NCBI RefSeq assembly: GCF_033115175.1
Contig: NC_084834.1
Span: 7,475,294 to 7,539,293, forward strand
Reading direction: 5' to 3'
DNA length: 64,000 bases
Origin: Lepus europaeus
Taxonomy: Eukaryota; Chordata; Mammalia; Lagomorpha; Leporidae
Below the pieces are notes generated by a model. It did not search any database. It saw only the letters and a program-made list of their open reading frames with translations, and was not told the DNA's origin. Position numbers and translations under genes: made by a program. Shown one piece after another: positions 33,784 to 46,192 of this stretch (position 1 is its first letter; each line of letters opens with the position of its first letter).

Positions 33784-34082
33784 GGCATGGGCTTTTAACC
33801 AAGTAGTCCTATGTCTCACATCAGATTGCTTGGTTTCAATTCCTGGCCTTGGCTCCTAACTCTAGCTTTCTGTTAATGTAGACAACTGGGAAGCCTTGGT
33901 AATGGCTCAAGTGAGTGAGTCCCGGATGCTCATATGGGAGACCCAGTTTCCAGCTCCCAGCTTCCGCTCCTACCTAGTGCTGGGTCTGTGGGCACTGGAA
34001 AGTGAAAGGGCAGACAGAAGCTCTCTCTATTTCCCTTTCTCTCTTCTCTCTCTCTCTCTGTCTCTCTCAATAATAATAATAA
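33784..34082 (+). repeat. C-repeat SINE, older subfamily
   Basis: GGCATGGGCTTTTAACCAAGTAGTCC head, GGTTTCAATTCCTGGCC box B-like motif, GATGCTCATATGGGAGACCCAG, CT tract and an AATAATAATAATAAAG end. Confidence 0.8.
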
Positions 34083-37000
34083 AGACAATGAGTTTCTCAT
34101 TAAAGAGTTATATACACAAACACCACCAGTTAACATCCAAGAAATTACCTAGAGGAGCGCTCTGCAGTTTACTCACTTCTGTAAGTAGCCCTAAAATTAG
34201 ATTCTTGTTTTAAATACGGTGCAGAAGAGAAAACTGACAACATGGAATGTAGCCTGAGCCCTGTGCTTCTGGCAAACAGCTACAGTTAGGAAGTGCTATC
34301 ACCCCCAGCCACCCCCAACCTTTTCTTAACCAAAATCCACCCTGCAACTGTGCTCCAAGAAATGACTTCCCAGAAAGAACTACGTGTCCCCGCAGGAGGT
34401 GAACACTCACTGTTGGCTCTCACCACCTCCCTGAGACTGGACATGACTCCACTGCTCACCTGAGACTCACGCAGACCTCTCCTTCTTTGCCTGACAAGCA
34501 TACACACATCTCCTCCACCTCCTCGTTCTTTGTCTCACAAATGCTTCAGCTGAGATTAGAATTGTTTGTCCCCTGAACCTAGCCAGATGCGGAGATAAAC
34601 ACTTCCTGTGCAGCTAACTGAAGGAGACAAGGCAATCCTCAGTGTCAATCCCACACCTGCCACTTCGCTGTGAGCCATCTAAAGACTGAAGCAAGATGAG
34701 CCTGTGGAGGTGCTGGGGCCTTCAGATTTCAGGGGTGCTCCCCTACAGCAACACCTTGAATCAAATCCCCGGCCCCTCCTCTTTTTGTTTTTGACAAAAC
34801 ACAACCTGATATTTGTATGTGACAATGTGATGTGTCTATGATTAAGACAAAATACACAGTCAGTTTAATAGAATTTCAACTCTGCCTAGCATGGAAAAAG
34901 GAGGCAATGCTCACCCTCCCCCACCCACCACACACTTATTTATGTGTGCGTAACTGAAATGAAACTTTCATAAGACATTACTTAGCCAATGTGTTTTAAT
35001 ACACGGTATTCTGCTTACCTTCTTGTTTGTAAGGCCGGCAACAATTTACCAAATTGACTTCTTGACTCATTAAATATATATATATATATAGGTTACAGAA
35101 CTCTAAATTCAGACAATAGCACCAAGTAAAGGTGGGAAGATAATTTTTATAAACTACAGATATGGATTCCCAAGTCAGAAACCTTCATCATTTACCATTG
35201 CACACAGAACAAAGTGAAAATCCCCAAGGCTGTTAGCATTTTTCCAAATAGGAAAATTTTTTTTTTTTCACTATGAATGCCCTCTCCCTCTCTTCTACGT
35301 GAATCTTACTGATTCTTAGAGGTTGCATTCATTTCCTATCTTCTTAATTACTAACCCAGAAGGAGCTCTCTCCCTGTGGAATTTTTGTAGCAAATCTTTA
35401 CTTATCACTGGTTTAGTGCTTAGCTTCATCTCCTGTACTATTATTGGTTATCTACCTATGAGCAGGAAACGTAACTACAAAATAATGAAAAACAAATCTC
35501 TTGCCCTTAAAACTTAGTCCTACAGGAGAGAAAGCAGGTAGGAAAGTAAAAGGTGGCCATTCTTTCCCAAATAAATCTAAGATTCTTCATTTCTACACGA
35601 AGTCTTTTCTTGAAAGACCAAAAACAAGATGGTGAACGAGCAAAATCAGTGTTGTAACGAGGATTAAAAAACAATGCTTTGCTAGCAACCTACATGTAAG
35701 CCCCGTAAGTACAGAGATTTGGTTTCTTGTAGTCCTTGCTCATCCTGGCACTTAAAACACTGCCTACAACACAGGCCACTCTCAAGGAGTCATTACTGAA
35801 TTAATTAATAAATGTCTGCAGCTTATTTCTTTGGGCAGGCTTAACTTATGAATTCTAGACATCATTAGCATAATACATCAACTTTCTTATTCATTCTAGA
35901 ATTCTGCTAATTTCCATCTGATGATAATCCATATTGCTTTATCTACATTAATCATTTAATCTTAAATTTTTAATATCTGCCTATGAGGCAAATATTTTTA
36001 TTTAAAACCTCAAAAGAATATCCTTGGAATCCTACTGATAAAATTCCATATATTTGTGAATAATTAGAACCAGGCTGATTTCCGTAAAAAGATAAACATG
36101 AGCTGCTTATAAATATCCTCAAAAACTCTGTGACATGTAGTACAAGTTAATTCAGGAAAATAAATCGATATGAAAAGATTCTTCCCATGATGGTACTCGA
36201 TGTCTATCTGATCACTTTTCTATAATGTTCAGGTTTGAGATATTCATGAGTTGAAATTGCATCTTAATACTAGTCAGATAAAACATCAGTAGGATGGCTG
36301 TGATCACTGGGCAGAAGAAATAATTCATTCATACCAATGTCAAATATAAATACTTGCTTATATTTCTCTTTTTTGTCTAATGTAGAACATTGTATCACTT
36401 TATTTCATGAATTATAGAGAACTGCTTTCGGTTTGTTTCACTGTTCTTTAGTTTTTAAATTTAACACCACAATATCAATTTAGAAGAGATGAGTGTAATG
36501 GCCTCTTTGTATCTTTAGAGAATAGCACGTACTGGTAGTGATGCCACAAGAGCAGCTGTTTCCTGCCTGAATTATATTGTCGTCCACCTGCACCAGGGCC
36601 CTGTCTTTGAAAGCTGTCTGGTCTAATGACCAGAAGGAAGTGATAAAATGTAAGTGACCTGTCAGGGAATTATAGGATATTCCGGGTAGGTAACAATCCT
36701 TCATCAAAGGTGTGTCCAGCCTCCCGACACACAGGAGTGGCCCCACATCCCTGTGCCAGACACTCCCCTCCAGGGCGAACAGCCTCCCACACTTCATGCA
36801 GGGGATCCACAGCTCCAGAGAGAGCAACTCAGCCCAGAGCGGGTGGACCCCCATCCACATTAGGTCGCCTTGGAATTCTTCAGTCTGGTTCAGAACTGTC
36901 TGTTGGAGTCACGTACATGTTTCAGCTGCTGCAGTCCAAGTGTGTCAGTGTGACCAGAAGGCCCCCCGATGTTTCCTACCTGGCAGACCGGATGGAGGGG

Positions 37001-38346
37001 CAGTGGGAATAATAGTTAAGATATGTGTAACAGTTAGCAACAGACCTGAATCTCACTCACAGTGTGTCCTGAGCAGATTTTCTTCACTTTCAAATTAGTG
37101 AAGAAAAATTACTCAGTTAGGGCTGTTGCGAGGAATAAAATATGATCCTATGTTTAAAGCAGAACTATACTCTAGCCATTATAAACATTTTTCCTATTGC
37201 TATTTTCTCGGTGTTCCCACTGCAGGGTGCTACTTGAGCCCTGCCACTCTCTGGCCCTTGTCTGCCATCCCCTGGGGTCATCTAGCTCCTGATCTCAACA
37301 GAACACTCTCGGTGTTTGTTCTATGCATGCTGTTTATTAACCTCCACGCCAGTGGAGTTTCGTTGAAGTGTCACCTCCATGGTGGTGTATGTGACTATAT
37401 GATATGTATGATTTTGTTTTCCTCGGATTTCTTCGGTTTGGTTTGGGTTTGGTGTGGTGTGGTTTTGTTTTGTTTTGTTTTGTTTGGCAACACTGGGTGC
37501 CACTTGGCAGTAAGAACTATTTTTTCTTTTGAGTCCCCGTAGCAGATAGGACAGTGCTTCCGGAGAAGAGAGGATACTTACTTTGCTCTGCAATGATTTA
37601 CTAACTCGCAAATAAATAGAGTCTCCAGGCACACTTGTGAATCCTGGGATTTCGGTGACTGTGTCCTTGCGGGAACATTGAACAAACACGAAGCCGGTTT
37701 GGACATACAGCAGTTGTCACCACACAGTCACAGCCTGGCCCAGTCAACTCTTACAAGGTCTTTAACACCTCCTCCAGCCCCCGTAGCCACCTCACTAAGC
37801 AGCTGGCCAGCGTGGGTGTCACTGTCCACTAGACAGGTCCACTGCCCTGACCACAGCCTTTTAAATATTCATGAGGTATAAAATTCTTGCACATTCCAGT
37901 GAACACATAATCTTTCAACACGGACCTGATGTTAAGGAACTCCTCCAAACTCCACCGTGAAAGGGTTCAACCCACTTGAGCGCCATCACATTTTGCTCTC
38001 CACTTCACATTGGCATCTCCCAGATGGAACCATGAACTGTGACTGGCCCTCAGCGTCAGCCAAAGTAAACTTTTCTACACTGATAAAAATTGGCAGCAGA
38101 GCGCCAAGGCACGCAGTAGGGTGCACCTGTCATCCCTCATTAATTGAGACTGTGGGGGCTGGTAAACAAAGGCTATCTAAGGAACACTTACTAAGTATGC
38201 CCATCCGCATTCATTTCTGGTTAGTCAGCAAGACAATGTTATGATTCAGTAAACATTTGATTTAAGAAAAATAACTAGAAGGTTGATAGTAACAAAAAAT
38301 TACAGTTGAATTCGCTTAAGCAGACTTGTGGGAAAAGGTAGATTTT
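34083..38346. other. SMIM31 intron, mostly unique sequence
   Basis: 4.2 kb with little recognisable repeat: a (TA)n run at 35075-35090, an L2 end near 35.7 kb, a MIR-like stretch at 37.02-37.14 kb and a (GTTTT)n run at 37465-37484. The longest frames (37126-37542 plus; 36480-36860 minus) have no domain. It is the longest gap between transposons here and worth a conservation check. Confidence 0.4.
35690..35815 (+). repeat. L2 3' end
   Basis: GTAAGCCCCGTAAGTACAGAGATTTGG...CTGGCACTTAAAACACTGCC...CACTCTCAAGGAGTCATTACTGAATTAATTAATAAATG follows the L2 3' end (GGCAGGGACTTTG...AGTGCCTGGCACATAGTAGGCACTCAATAAAT...GAATGAATG). Confidence 0.7.
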
Positions 38347-38359
38347 TAGCTGTGTTTCT

Positions 38360-38731
38360 TCTTTTTTTTTTTCTTTCTATTTTTTTTTTTTTTTTTTTTT
38401 TTTGGACAGGCAGAGTGGACAGTGAGAGAGAGAGACAGAGAGAAAGGTCTTCATTTGCTGTTGGTTCACCCTCCAATGGCCACCGCAGCCGGCATGCTAC
38501 GGCCAGCGCACCCCGCTGATCCCAAACCAGGAGCCAGGTGCTTCTCTTGGTCTCCCATGGGGTGCAGGGCCCAAGCTCTTGGGCCATCCTCCACTGCAGT
38601 CCCGGGCCACAGCAGAGAGCTGGCCTGGAAGAGGGGCAACCAGGACAGAATCCGGTGCCCCGACCGGGACTAGAACCTGGTGTGCCGGCGCCGCAGGTGG
38701 AGGATTAGCCTATTGAGCCGCGGTGCCAGCC
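38360..38731 (-). repeat. C-repeat SINE, young copy
   Basis: Long T-run (A-tail complement) at 38360-38403, then a near-consensus body in reverse to GAGCCGCGGTGCCAGC. A perfect 13-base duplication, TAGCTGTGTTTCT, flanks it (38347-38359 and 38732-38744). Confidence 0.95.
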
Positions 38732-38765
38732 TAGCTGTGTTTCTAAAGAAAGAAAAGAAAAATGC

Positions 38766-39125
38766 GGGCCCAGCATTGTGGCACAATGGGTTGGAACACT
38801 GCTCACAATGCAAGCATCCCTTAAGGAAGTGTTGGTTTGAGTGTCAGTTGTTCTGCTTCCAATCTAGCTTCCTGCTGATTTATCAGAGAAGGCCGCGGAA
38901 GATGGCCCAAGCACTTGGGTCTCTGCCACCCACATGGGAGACCAGGATGGAGTTCCTGGATCCTGGTTTCAGCCTGGCCCAGACCTGACTGTTGTGGCCA
39001 TCTGGGGAGTAAACCAGCAGATGAAAGATTCTCTCTCTGTGTTTGTCTCTGTTTCTGTCTCTCATTCTTTCTTATGCTCCCTTCAAATGAATGAATGAAT
39101 AAATAAATCCTTTTTTAAAAAAAGA
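38766..39125 (+). repeat. C-repeat SINE, older subfamily
   Basis: GGGCCCAGCATTGTGGCACAATGGG head, TTCCAATCTAGCTTCCTGCTGATTTATCAG, GGCCATCTGGGGAGTAAACCAGCAG and a (GAAT)n-AAATAAATCC end. Confidence 0.85.
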
Positions 39126-39158
39126 AACAGTAATTTATAGATATAAGAGGACATACCT

Positions 39159-39450
39159 GGGGCCGGTGCCGTGGCTCACTTGGTTAATCCTCCGCCTGCG
39201 GCGCCGGCATCCCATATGGGCACCGGGTTCTGTCCCGGTTGCTTCTCTTCCAGGCCAGCTCTCTGCTGTGGCCTGGGAGTGCAGTGGAGGATGGCCCAAG
39301 TGCTTGGGCCCTGCACCCCATGGGAGACCAGGAGAAGCACCTGGCTCCTGGCTTCGGATCAGCGAGATGCACCGGCTGTAGCAGCCATTTGGGGGATGAA
39401 CCAACAGAAGGAAGACCTTTCTCTCTGTCTCTCTCTCTAACTCTGTCAAA

Positions 39451-39495
<45 letters not shown>
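39159..39495 (+). repeat. C-repeat SINE, young copy with long A tail
   Basis: Near-consensus head GGGGCCGGTGCCGTGGCTCACTTGG, ending CAAATAAATTT plus about 40 A. GACATACCT (39150-39158) and GACATGCCT (39496-39504) flank it. The long tail implies recent insertion. Confidence 0.95.
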
Positions 39496-39497
<2 letters not shown>

Positions 39498-39696
39498 CAT
39501 GCCTAAGCATGGGACTCAAACAGCAAAGGCAAAAAAGGAAGAACATCAACTGTGCCAGAGAAGGCTGTCCGAGAGAACTGTGAAACTGGAAGCAGTATTT
39601 TAAAGCCCACTCTACTTCTACCACTACTCTAGCACCAAGCTTCTGCCACACTGCATGAGAAGCAAGTGGAAAGTATAAAAATAAAAACTGATTTTA

Positions 39697-39962
39697 AGAG
39701 ACAGCCATGTAACCTAGTGGTCGAGATGCTTGTCTCCCACATCAGAGTATCTGGATTCAATTCCTGGCTCCAGCTCTTTACTCCAGCTTCTTGATAATAC
39801 AGACCCTTGGAGGCAGCAGGTAATGGCTCAAGTAGTTAGGTCTGTGTTACCCACTGGGGGACCAGCTCCCAGTTCCCAGCTAGACCAGCCATTATGAGCA
39901 TTTGGGGAGTGAACCAGCAGATGGAGACCTTTCTCCATCTCTGAAATAAATATATATAATTA
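39697..39962 (+). repeat. C-repeat SINE, older subfamily
   Basis: AAGAGACAGCCATGTAACCTAGTGGTCGAGATGC head, GATTCAATTCCTGGCTCC, GAGGCAGCAGGTAATGGCTCAAGTAG, ending CTGAAATAAATATATAT. Confidence 0.8.
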
Positions 39963-40156
39963 CCTTTAGCAGAGAAGATAAGAAATCAAATTAAGCAAGG
40001 TGTTCACTGAAGCACTATTTGTAATAGTAACAATGGAAATAAGCTACATGTCAATCAATATGGAAACGATAAAAGAAACCACAGCAGATGTTCACAATGA
40101 ATACCATGTAGTAATTAAAAGAATGCTATATGCACTGCTATTAAAAACATCCAAGG

Positions 40157-40488
40157 AGCTGGGGCGCTGGGGCACTGCGGGTTAAAGCCTTGGCCTGAAT
40201 TCAGCACCGGCATCCCATATGGGCACCGGTTCTAGTTCCGGCTGCTCTTCTTCCCATCCAGCTCTCTGCTATGGCCTGAGAAAGTAGTAGAAGATGGCAC
40301 AAGTCCTTGGGCCTGTGCACCTGCGTGGGAGACATGGAAGAAGCTCCTGGCTCCTGGCTTTAGATTGGCACAGCTCCGGCCGTTGTGGCCATCTGGGGAG
40401 TGAACCAGTGGATGGAAGATACCTCTCTCTGTCTCTGTCCTCTCTCTGTAACTCTGTCTTTCAAATAAATGAAATAAGTCTCTTTTAA
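40157..40488 (+). repeat. C-repeat SINE
   Basis: GCTGGGGCGCTGGGGCACTGCGGGTTAAAGCC head to AAATAAATGAAATAAG tail. ACATCCAAGG before and AATCCAAG after suggest a target-site duplication. Confidence 0.9.
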
Positions 40489-41820
40489 AAATCCAAGATA
40501 TAGTAAGTAGAAAAGTGTACTTCTGAATAGTATTATGATCAGATTTGTATTTTTAGGTTTACATATGTATTTGTGTATGTATTTCTACATGCATTGTATA
40601 TATATATAGATGTATATGTATGGAAGTACACATAGATGGACTATCTATTGATTCCTTCTAGAATGACAAAAACACAGAGAAACAGACAAGCGTGGGTAAC
40701 TCTGGATAGGACTGGGAGAAGCAGCTTTACATTCTGCTAAACTGGCTGACTACTAAGTAATTTACCACCAACCTGCTATAAATTCCTCCCATAATTAAAT
40801 AAAAACACATATGTAGCCATTCGGAGTTTTCAAAGTGCTTACACAGTTCTCATTGAACTCTCATAGACGTGTGCCATTGGTGGGGATGGATGCAGACATG
40901 AAAACAGTGCCCTCTACTCTCCCTAAATAGGCAAAGCTTGAGGCACTTTCCACTCAGAAAGTTCTGCTGAGCTGAGGATGGCTCCCGTCTAGGACTCTCC
41001 CACGTGACTGCAACGCCCCTTCTGAATAGTCAAAGTTCTGATTTATTCATTAGACAAATGTTGAGCATGCACTGAGCGTGTCCTTCAGTCACGTATTCGC
41101 CACATAGTTATCAACAGCTTGGCACGCGTTCACTCCGGCAGAGGTTGGCTTTGTTTTGTTGAGTGGAAGTGCCCTCATGCGTACAGACATAATGTTGAGG
41201 ACACTGAACTGTCTAACCTCATAACTACGTTGTCACAACTGTGACAAGCAACAGGAAGCACAACAAAGCACTAAGATATCTACAATAGGCAGGTTTGGCT
41301 ACATGTAAAAGACCAAGAAGTAAGAGGCTGGGCAAATGACATTGAAGCCGATAAGCACTGCTAGAGTTTGGGGGAAAGGCTGGGGTGAAGAGTCAAGAGA
41401 AGACTGGCGTCCCCCTCTGTGGAGGCCACATGGGAAGGCCATTCCCTAGAAGAGACAGGGGAACTAAGAGGATTCCAAGTATGGTCTCATCACCAAGAGT
41501 CAGGCAGAGTGGCTGGGGCAAGGAGGGAGCCAGAAACCAGGTCAGAATTTCTGATTTTTTTCTAAAGAGCACAGGGACAACCATTAATGAGTTTAAGTGG
41601 GGGAGAGACATGATCTTCAGACTACAATGAGAAGATAACAGTGGGGTGGGGGCAAACAGAAAGAAATGAGATGGAGCCATCCAGACAGGAAATAGCTTGT
41701 AGGACAGGAAGGACAGTAGATATATTTCCATTCAGCATCACTGGAATTTTCAAAGAAATTTCATTGAAAACTAAAAGCAAAAAATATTTTTGATTTTAAT
41801 TTGAAAACTATGAAATTAGG
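40489..41820. other. SMIM31 intron, ancient repeat remnants only
   Basis: A short TA-rich run near 40600-40615 and an L2/MIR-like block at 41036-41085 (TTTATTCATTAGACAAATGTTGAGCATGCACTGAGCG). 41330-41740 resembles the repeat at 13.4-13.8 kb (GAGTTTAAGTGGGGGAGAGACATGATCTTCAG). No gene seen. Confidence 0.4.
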
Positions 41821-42137
41821 AGAAGACATTTGGTGTAGTGGTTAAGATGCCCAGACTGGGGCAGGCAACTGGTGTAGAGGTTAAGACACCAGTTGAGACA
41901 CCCACATAGGCAGGCCTGGGTTCAAGTTCTAGCTCTACTTCTGATGGCTCAAGTGGTTGGGTTGGCTCCCAGCTCCTGGCTTCAGCCCAACCCAGACCTG
42001 ACTGGTTGTTGTGGGCATTTGGGGAGTGAACCAGAAGATGGCAGAGCTCTTGTGTGGTCACTCTCATTCTCATTTTCATTCTCTCTCTCTCTCTCTCCCC
42101 GCCCCCAACATACCTTTCAAATAAATATATTTTTAAA
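41821..42137 (+). repeat. C-repeat SINE with doubled head
   Basis: ACATTTGGTGTAGTGGTTAAGATGCCC (41826-41852) is followed by a second head, GCAACTGGTGTAGAGGTTAAGACACC (41865-41890), then one normal body and tail. Either a truncated copy was hit by a second insertion or the head was duplicated in place. Confidence 0.8.
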
Positions 42138-42230
42138 AAACTATAGAAAACTATACAGTTATCTAGTGAATAAATTAATTTCTCTCTCTCAAGTTTTATG
42201 AATTTGATTGAAAGATATCTGCCCATAATT

Positions 42231-42563
42231 CATCAGGTTGTGGCACAGCAGGTCAAGGCAATGTCTGTGACACTGGCCTCCCATATCAGAGCACCCATTT
42301 GAACCCTGGCTGCTCCACTTCTGATCCAGTTTCCCCCTAATGTGACTAGAAAAGCAGCAGAAGATGGTCCATGTACTTGGGCCTCTGTCACCCACACAAG
42401 AGACCCAGGTGGAGTCCAGGGTCCTGGCTTTGGCCTAGCTCAGCCCAGGCAATTGTAGCCATTTGGGTAGTGACCCAGCAAATAGATTCTCATTCTTTCT
42501 TTCCCTCTATCTCTCTCTCTGTGTCGCACTGCCTTTTAATTAGATAAACTTTAAAAATAAAGA
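42231..42563 (+). repeat. C-repeat SINE
   Basis: CAGGTTGTGGCACAGCAGGTCAAGGC head, TTGAACCCTGGCTGCTCCACTTCTGATCC, CATTTGGGTAGTGACCCAGCA, and a tail ending TAATTAGATAAACTTTAAAAATAAAG. Confidence 0.85.
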
Positions 42564-42570
42564 TCCCTCT

Positions 42571-42902
42571 GTTTTTTTTTTTTTAAAGATTTATTTTCTT
42601 TATTTGAAAGACAGAGTTACAGAGAGAGGTAGAGACAGAAAGAGAGGTCTTCCATCCACTGGTTCACTCCCCAGATGGCCACAACAGCCGGAGCTGTGCC
42701 AATCTGAAGCCAGGAGCCAGGAGCTTCTTCCAGGTCTCCCATGTGGGTGCAGGGGCCCAAGGACTTGTGCCATCTTCTACTGCTATCCCAGGCCATAGCA
42801 GAGAGCTGAATAGGAAGAAGAGCAGCCGGGACTAGAACCGGCACCCATATGGAATGCTGGCGCTGCAGGCCAGGGTTAACCGCAGCGCCACAGCACCAGC
42901 CC
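42571..42902 (-). repeat. C-repeat SINE
   Basis: T12 and AAAGATTTATTTTCTTTATTTGAAAGACAGAG tail complement, full body, and head complement GCGCCACAGCACCAGCCCC. Placed tail-to-tail with the preceding + copy. Confidence 0.9.
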
Positions 42903-43261
42903 CCTTACTGTTTTTCAAGTCCCAGCTCATAAATCAGAATTAACAAGCAGATACAGACAGAGACTTTACAGCTGTCAAGAGTAGTGAGGCAAAACCAAAT
43001 AGGCAAGCTGCAGATTTTACCCATGTAAACCGTGGGGAAGGTTTCTGGTAATAGCCCTCCAGCCCTTTCCAAAACACAAACACGAAGGTAAAATCAATAC
43101 AGGCCACTAGCAATATTAGATTGATTTGGTAGTACAACACACATTCAGGGCGTTAACATGATGACTTGACACAAGAGCATTCCCACCGGTATGCAATCTG
43201 AATTGTCTGCAAAAGAATGCATTTTCAAGAACTGGCAATATCTATAGAAAAACAGTAGCAA

Positions 43262-43345
43262 AGTACTGAGTATCTAATACACATCAAGCACTGAATATAT
43301 TTAACCCTGGTTTAATCCTCACAACCACATTATACAGTGGGGATG
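43262..43345 (+). repeat. MIR fragment
   Basis: CTGAGTATCTAATACACATCAAGCACTGAATATATTTAACCCTGGTTTAATCCTCACAACCACATTATACAGTGGGG retains the MIR core. Confidence 0.65.
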
Positions 43346-44507
43346 CAGAATCATCTCTAGGGGGAATCATCTAAGGGGAATGACTCCCTGGGTCTCAGCT
43401 AGCAGGAAGCATGAAGAGGCTGTGAGCTGGAGGATGGCCCACATTCTTAACCAGCACAGATGAGCTGGAAGGAATGTGAAGATAGGGATCGATTCATTAG
43501 TGGCTGTGTAGCTGAGGGCACATTGCCCAATCAGCCCTCCCAACTAAATCCAGATATCCTGAGCAAAGAGAGACACAGGCTGACATCCCACCACCATTTA
43601 CTATGGCGTTGTAATTTTTGTCAATAACCCACCCTGGAGAAAATGCCAAACTGTGTGAAGAACACAAAGGGTACAAAAGGAAACCCAGAGCACCCACTGT
43701 ATCATTTTCAACCGAGAACTTCTTCCCCTTAAAGTCCTGCTTGTAATTAACGAGGTTTGATTGGACGCAAAGAGACACTCGGCACTAGGATACAGATAAC
43801 TCAAACAATGTGGTCCTAAAGAGCGCAGATGAGAACTGGGTTCCTCTCCAATTCTCTAGTAATGAGAGGTGGCTTCATGTTTTGGCACCTCGGGCTATTT
43901 CCCTACTGTGCGAGTGAACTACTGGGTGAGCTGGGCTAATACTTCACTGCGAAGTTCTGTGGATGCACAGGCCACAGGCACCAAAGTTTCCAGCTAAATG
44001 GTTGGAGTGAAATGCCAAAACGTCTGGATCCCAATCTGGAAGCCTCTGTGCTCACTTCATAAAAGTGAGGAAAGGCTCTATTAGCAGAAGACCAAAGTGG
44101 GACTGCTGGCCAATTTGTGGATTCCCTGCTGCCCACTGTTTTAACACTAACTTTTGGAAAATTTTCTGTTATTCTTGGACACAATGAGACTTCTGTTTTT
44201 ATGAACAAAACTGTCCAAAGTTGAGAAGGCCTGGGTATAACTGGCGCTGAGGTCCACCTATCTAGCTTTCTCACTTAGAAACCATGGACCTAACTAAGAT
44301 TAGACATACCCCTATAAAACCAAGCAATCCTACTTCCAGTGCTTGTGTCCAACCAAAGCTATAGACACAAGTGCTTATGTCATTACTCATCTTTGCCAAA
44401 AATATCCCTTTTCAGGCAAGGTACACAATGAAAAGACTGGTAATCAAAGAGAATAAACTACTGACATGCAATATTTTGGGTGAGACTCTAACACAGTATG
44501 TTAAGTT
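43346..44507. other. SMIM31 intron, no feature recognised
   Basis: Balanced composition, frames up to 112 codons without domains. Confidence 0.35.
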
Positions 44508-44708
44508 AGTGCTTCTCAACCCCCAGTGCTGGTGTTTCGGGCCAGATCATTCTTTGCTGTGGGAAGCTGCTCTGCCTAAGACGTTCAGCAGAACCCCTGC
44601 CCTCTGCCACTGATCCATGTAGCCCTCCCTCACTCCTTCCAGTTGTGACAACAAAAGCCTCTCATACGGCACCAAACGTCCCCTGTGGGGGCGAAGGCTG
44701 CTCCCACT
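44508..44708 (-). mobile_element. MER5A (hAT-Charlie) DNA transposon
   Basis: GTGCTTCTCAACCCCCAGTGCTGG...GGGCCAGATCATTCTTTGCTGTGGG...CAGTTGTGACAACAAAAGC...AAACGTCCCCTGTGGGGGCGAAGG is the reverse complement of MER5A (CAGTGGTTCTCAACC...GGTTGTCACAACTGG...). Confidence 0.8.
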
Positions 44709-45314
44709 TTGGACCTCTGTGCCCAGTGAGACAGGAGTCATACGTTCTGCATGGCTCCATCTACATGGCGTCCAGGAAAAGGCAAAACCACAAGGACAGA
44801 AAACAGCAGTAGCTGCTCGGGCATTCAGGGTAGGAAGACGTTTTGTGTATAAAGGAAGAGCAGTCAGGGCTTTAGAGTGTATCTTGATGATGGTGATGCA
44901 TTTGTCCACCTGTTGGTCAAAACTCAAGGAAACATCCTCCTACAAAAGTAAATTTCACCCTATGTAAATTAGAAAATCAAATTTAAAATGCACCTAAACA
45001 GTAGTCTATCGCTAAAGCCATGTAACATTAATACTAGTGTTAAGATGTGTAAAGTTAAAAGGAACACTATTTAATTCAGTATTGAATGACAAAGTTCTGA
45101 ATTTTACAGCAAATTTCAAATAAATTAATATCAGAACAACAAACATAAACAGTCCTGAAAAATTTCACTAAGCTTCTTTATCAATGAATAAGCATGGATA
45201 TCTTTCTATACAGAATAATTTTTTAAAACACTGTCACATTTGCCAACAGTAATCTTTTCAGTTAAATAAACTTACTATTTTAACTTCTAAATGGAAAACT
45301 ATTTACCAATTTAG
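44709..45314. other. SMIM31 intron, no feature recognised
   Basis: About 600 bases, increasingly AT-rich rightwards, no convincing frame. Confidence 0.35.
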
Positions 45315-45330
45315 AAAATAATATGTTCTG

Positions 45331-45672
45331 GCCGGCGCCTCGGCTCACTAGGCTAATCCTCCACCTTGCGGCGCCGGCACACCTGGTTCTAGTCCCGGTT
45401 GGGGCACCGGATTCTGTCCCGGTTGCCCCTCTTCCAGTCCAGCTCTCTGCTGTGGCCCGGGAAGGCAGTGGAGGATGGCCCAGGTGCTTGGGCCCTGCAC
45501 CCCATGGGAGACCAAGAGAAGCACCTGGCTCCTGGCTTCAGATCAGCGTGATGCTCCGGCCGCAGTGCTCTGGCCGCGGTGGCCATTGGAGGGTGAACCA
45601 ATGGCAAAGGAAGACCTTTCTCTCTGTCTCTCTCTCTCTCTCACTGTCCACTCTGCCTGTCAAAAAAATAAT
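45331..45672 (+). repeat. C-repeat SINE, young copy
   Basis: Near-consensus, including the GCCGCAGTGCTCTGGCCGCGGTGGCC insert found in younger copies. A perfect 14-base duplication, AATAATATGTTCTG, flanks it (45317-45330 and 45673-45686). Confidence 0.97.
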
Positions 45673-45848
45673 AATAATATGTTCTGCAGATTTTTTTGAA
45701 AAATGTGCATGATGCATCTTGTTGAAATAAAAGTACTTAATTTTTCACCTATGTAGTATATGAATGTGGCTATAGCTACTATCTAAAAAAAATAATAAAA
45801 CATAGAAAATGTAGAATGCAGAAGTTTTATTTTAATACATAAAAATTT

Positions 45849-46106
45849 GGGGCCGGCACCATGGCTCACTTGGTTAATCCTCCGCCTGCGGCACCGGCAT
45901 CCCAAATGGGCGCTGGTTCGAGTCCCAGCTGCTCCTCTTCCAGTCCAGCTCTCTGCTATGACCTGGAAAAGCAGTGGAAGATGGCCCAAGTCCTTGGGTC
46001 CCTGCACCCACATGGGAGACCAGGAGAAAGCTCCTGGCTCCTGGCTTCAGATCGGCGCAATTCGTGCCGTAGTAGCCATCTGGGGAGTGAACCAGTGGAA
46101 GGAAGA

Positions 46107-46138
<32 letters not shown>

Positions 46139-46180
46139 ACTGTCTATAACTCTACCTGTCAAATAAATTTTTTAAAAAAG
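45849..46180 (+). repeat. C-repeat SINE, young copy
   Basis: GGCCGGCACCATGGCTCACTTGG head to CAAATAAATTTTTTAAAAAAG. A perfect 12-base duplication, ACATAAAAATTT, flanks it (45837-45848 and 46181-46192). Confidence 0.97.
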
Positions 46181-46192
46181 ACATAAAAATTT

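Noticed and set aside
36480-36860. 126-codon minus frame
   Set aside because: No recognisable domain, no splice or promoter context, and a length possible by chance in this composition.
39171-39440. tRNA-like head with box A and box B
   Set aside because: Part of a C-repeat SINE. It lacks a complete cloverleaf and 3' stem, so it is not a tRNA gene.
45323-45712. 129-codon + frame
   Set aside because: Another C-repeat read through in one frame.
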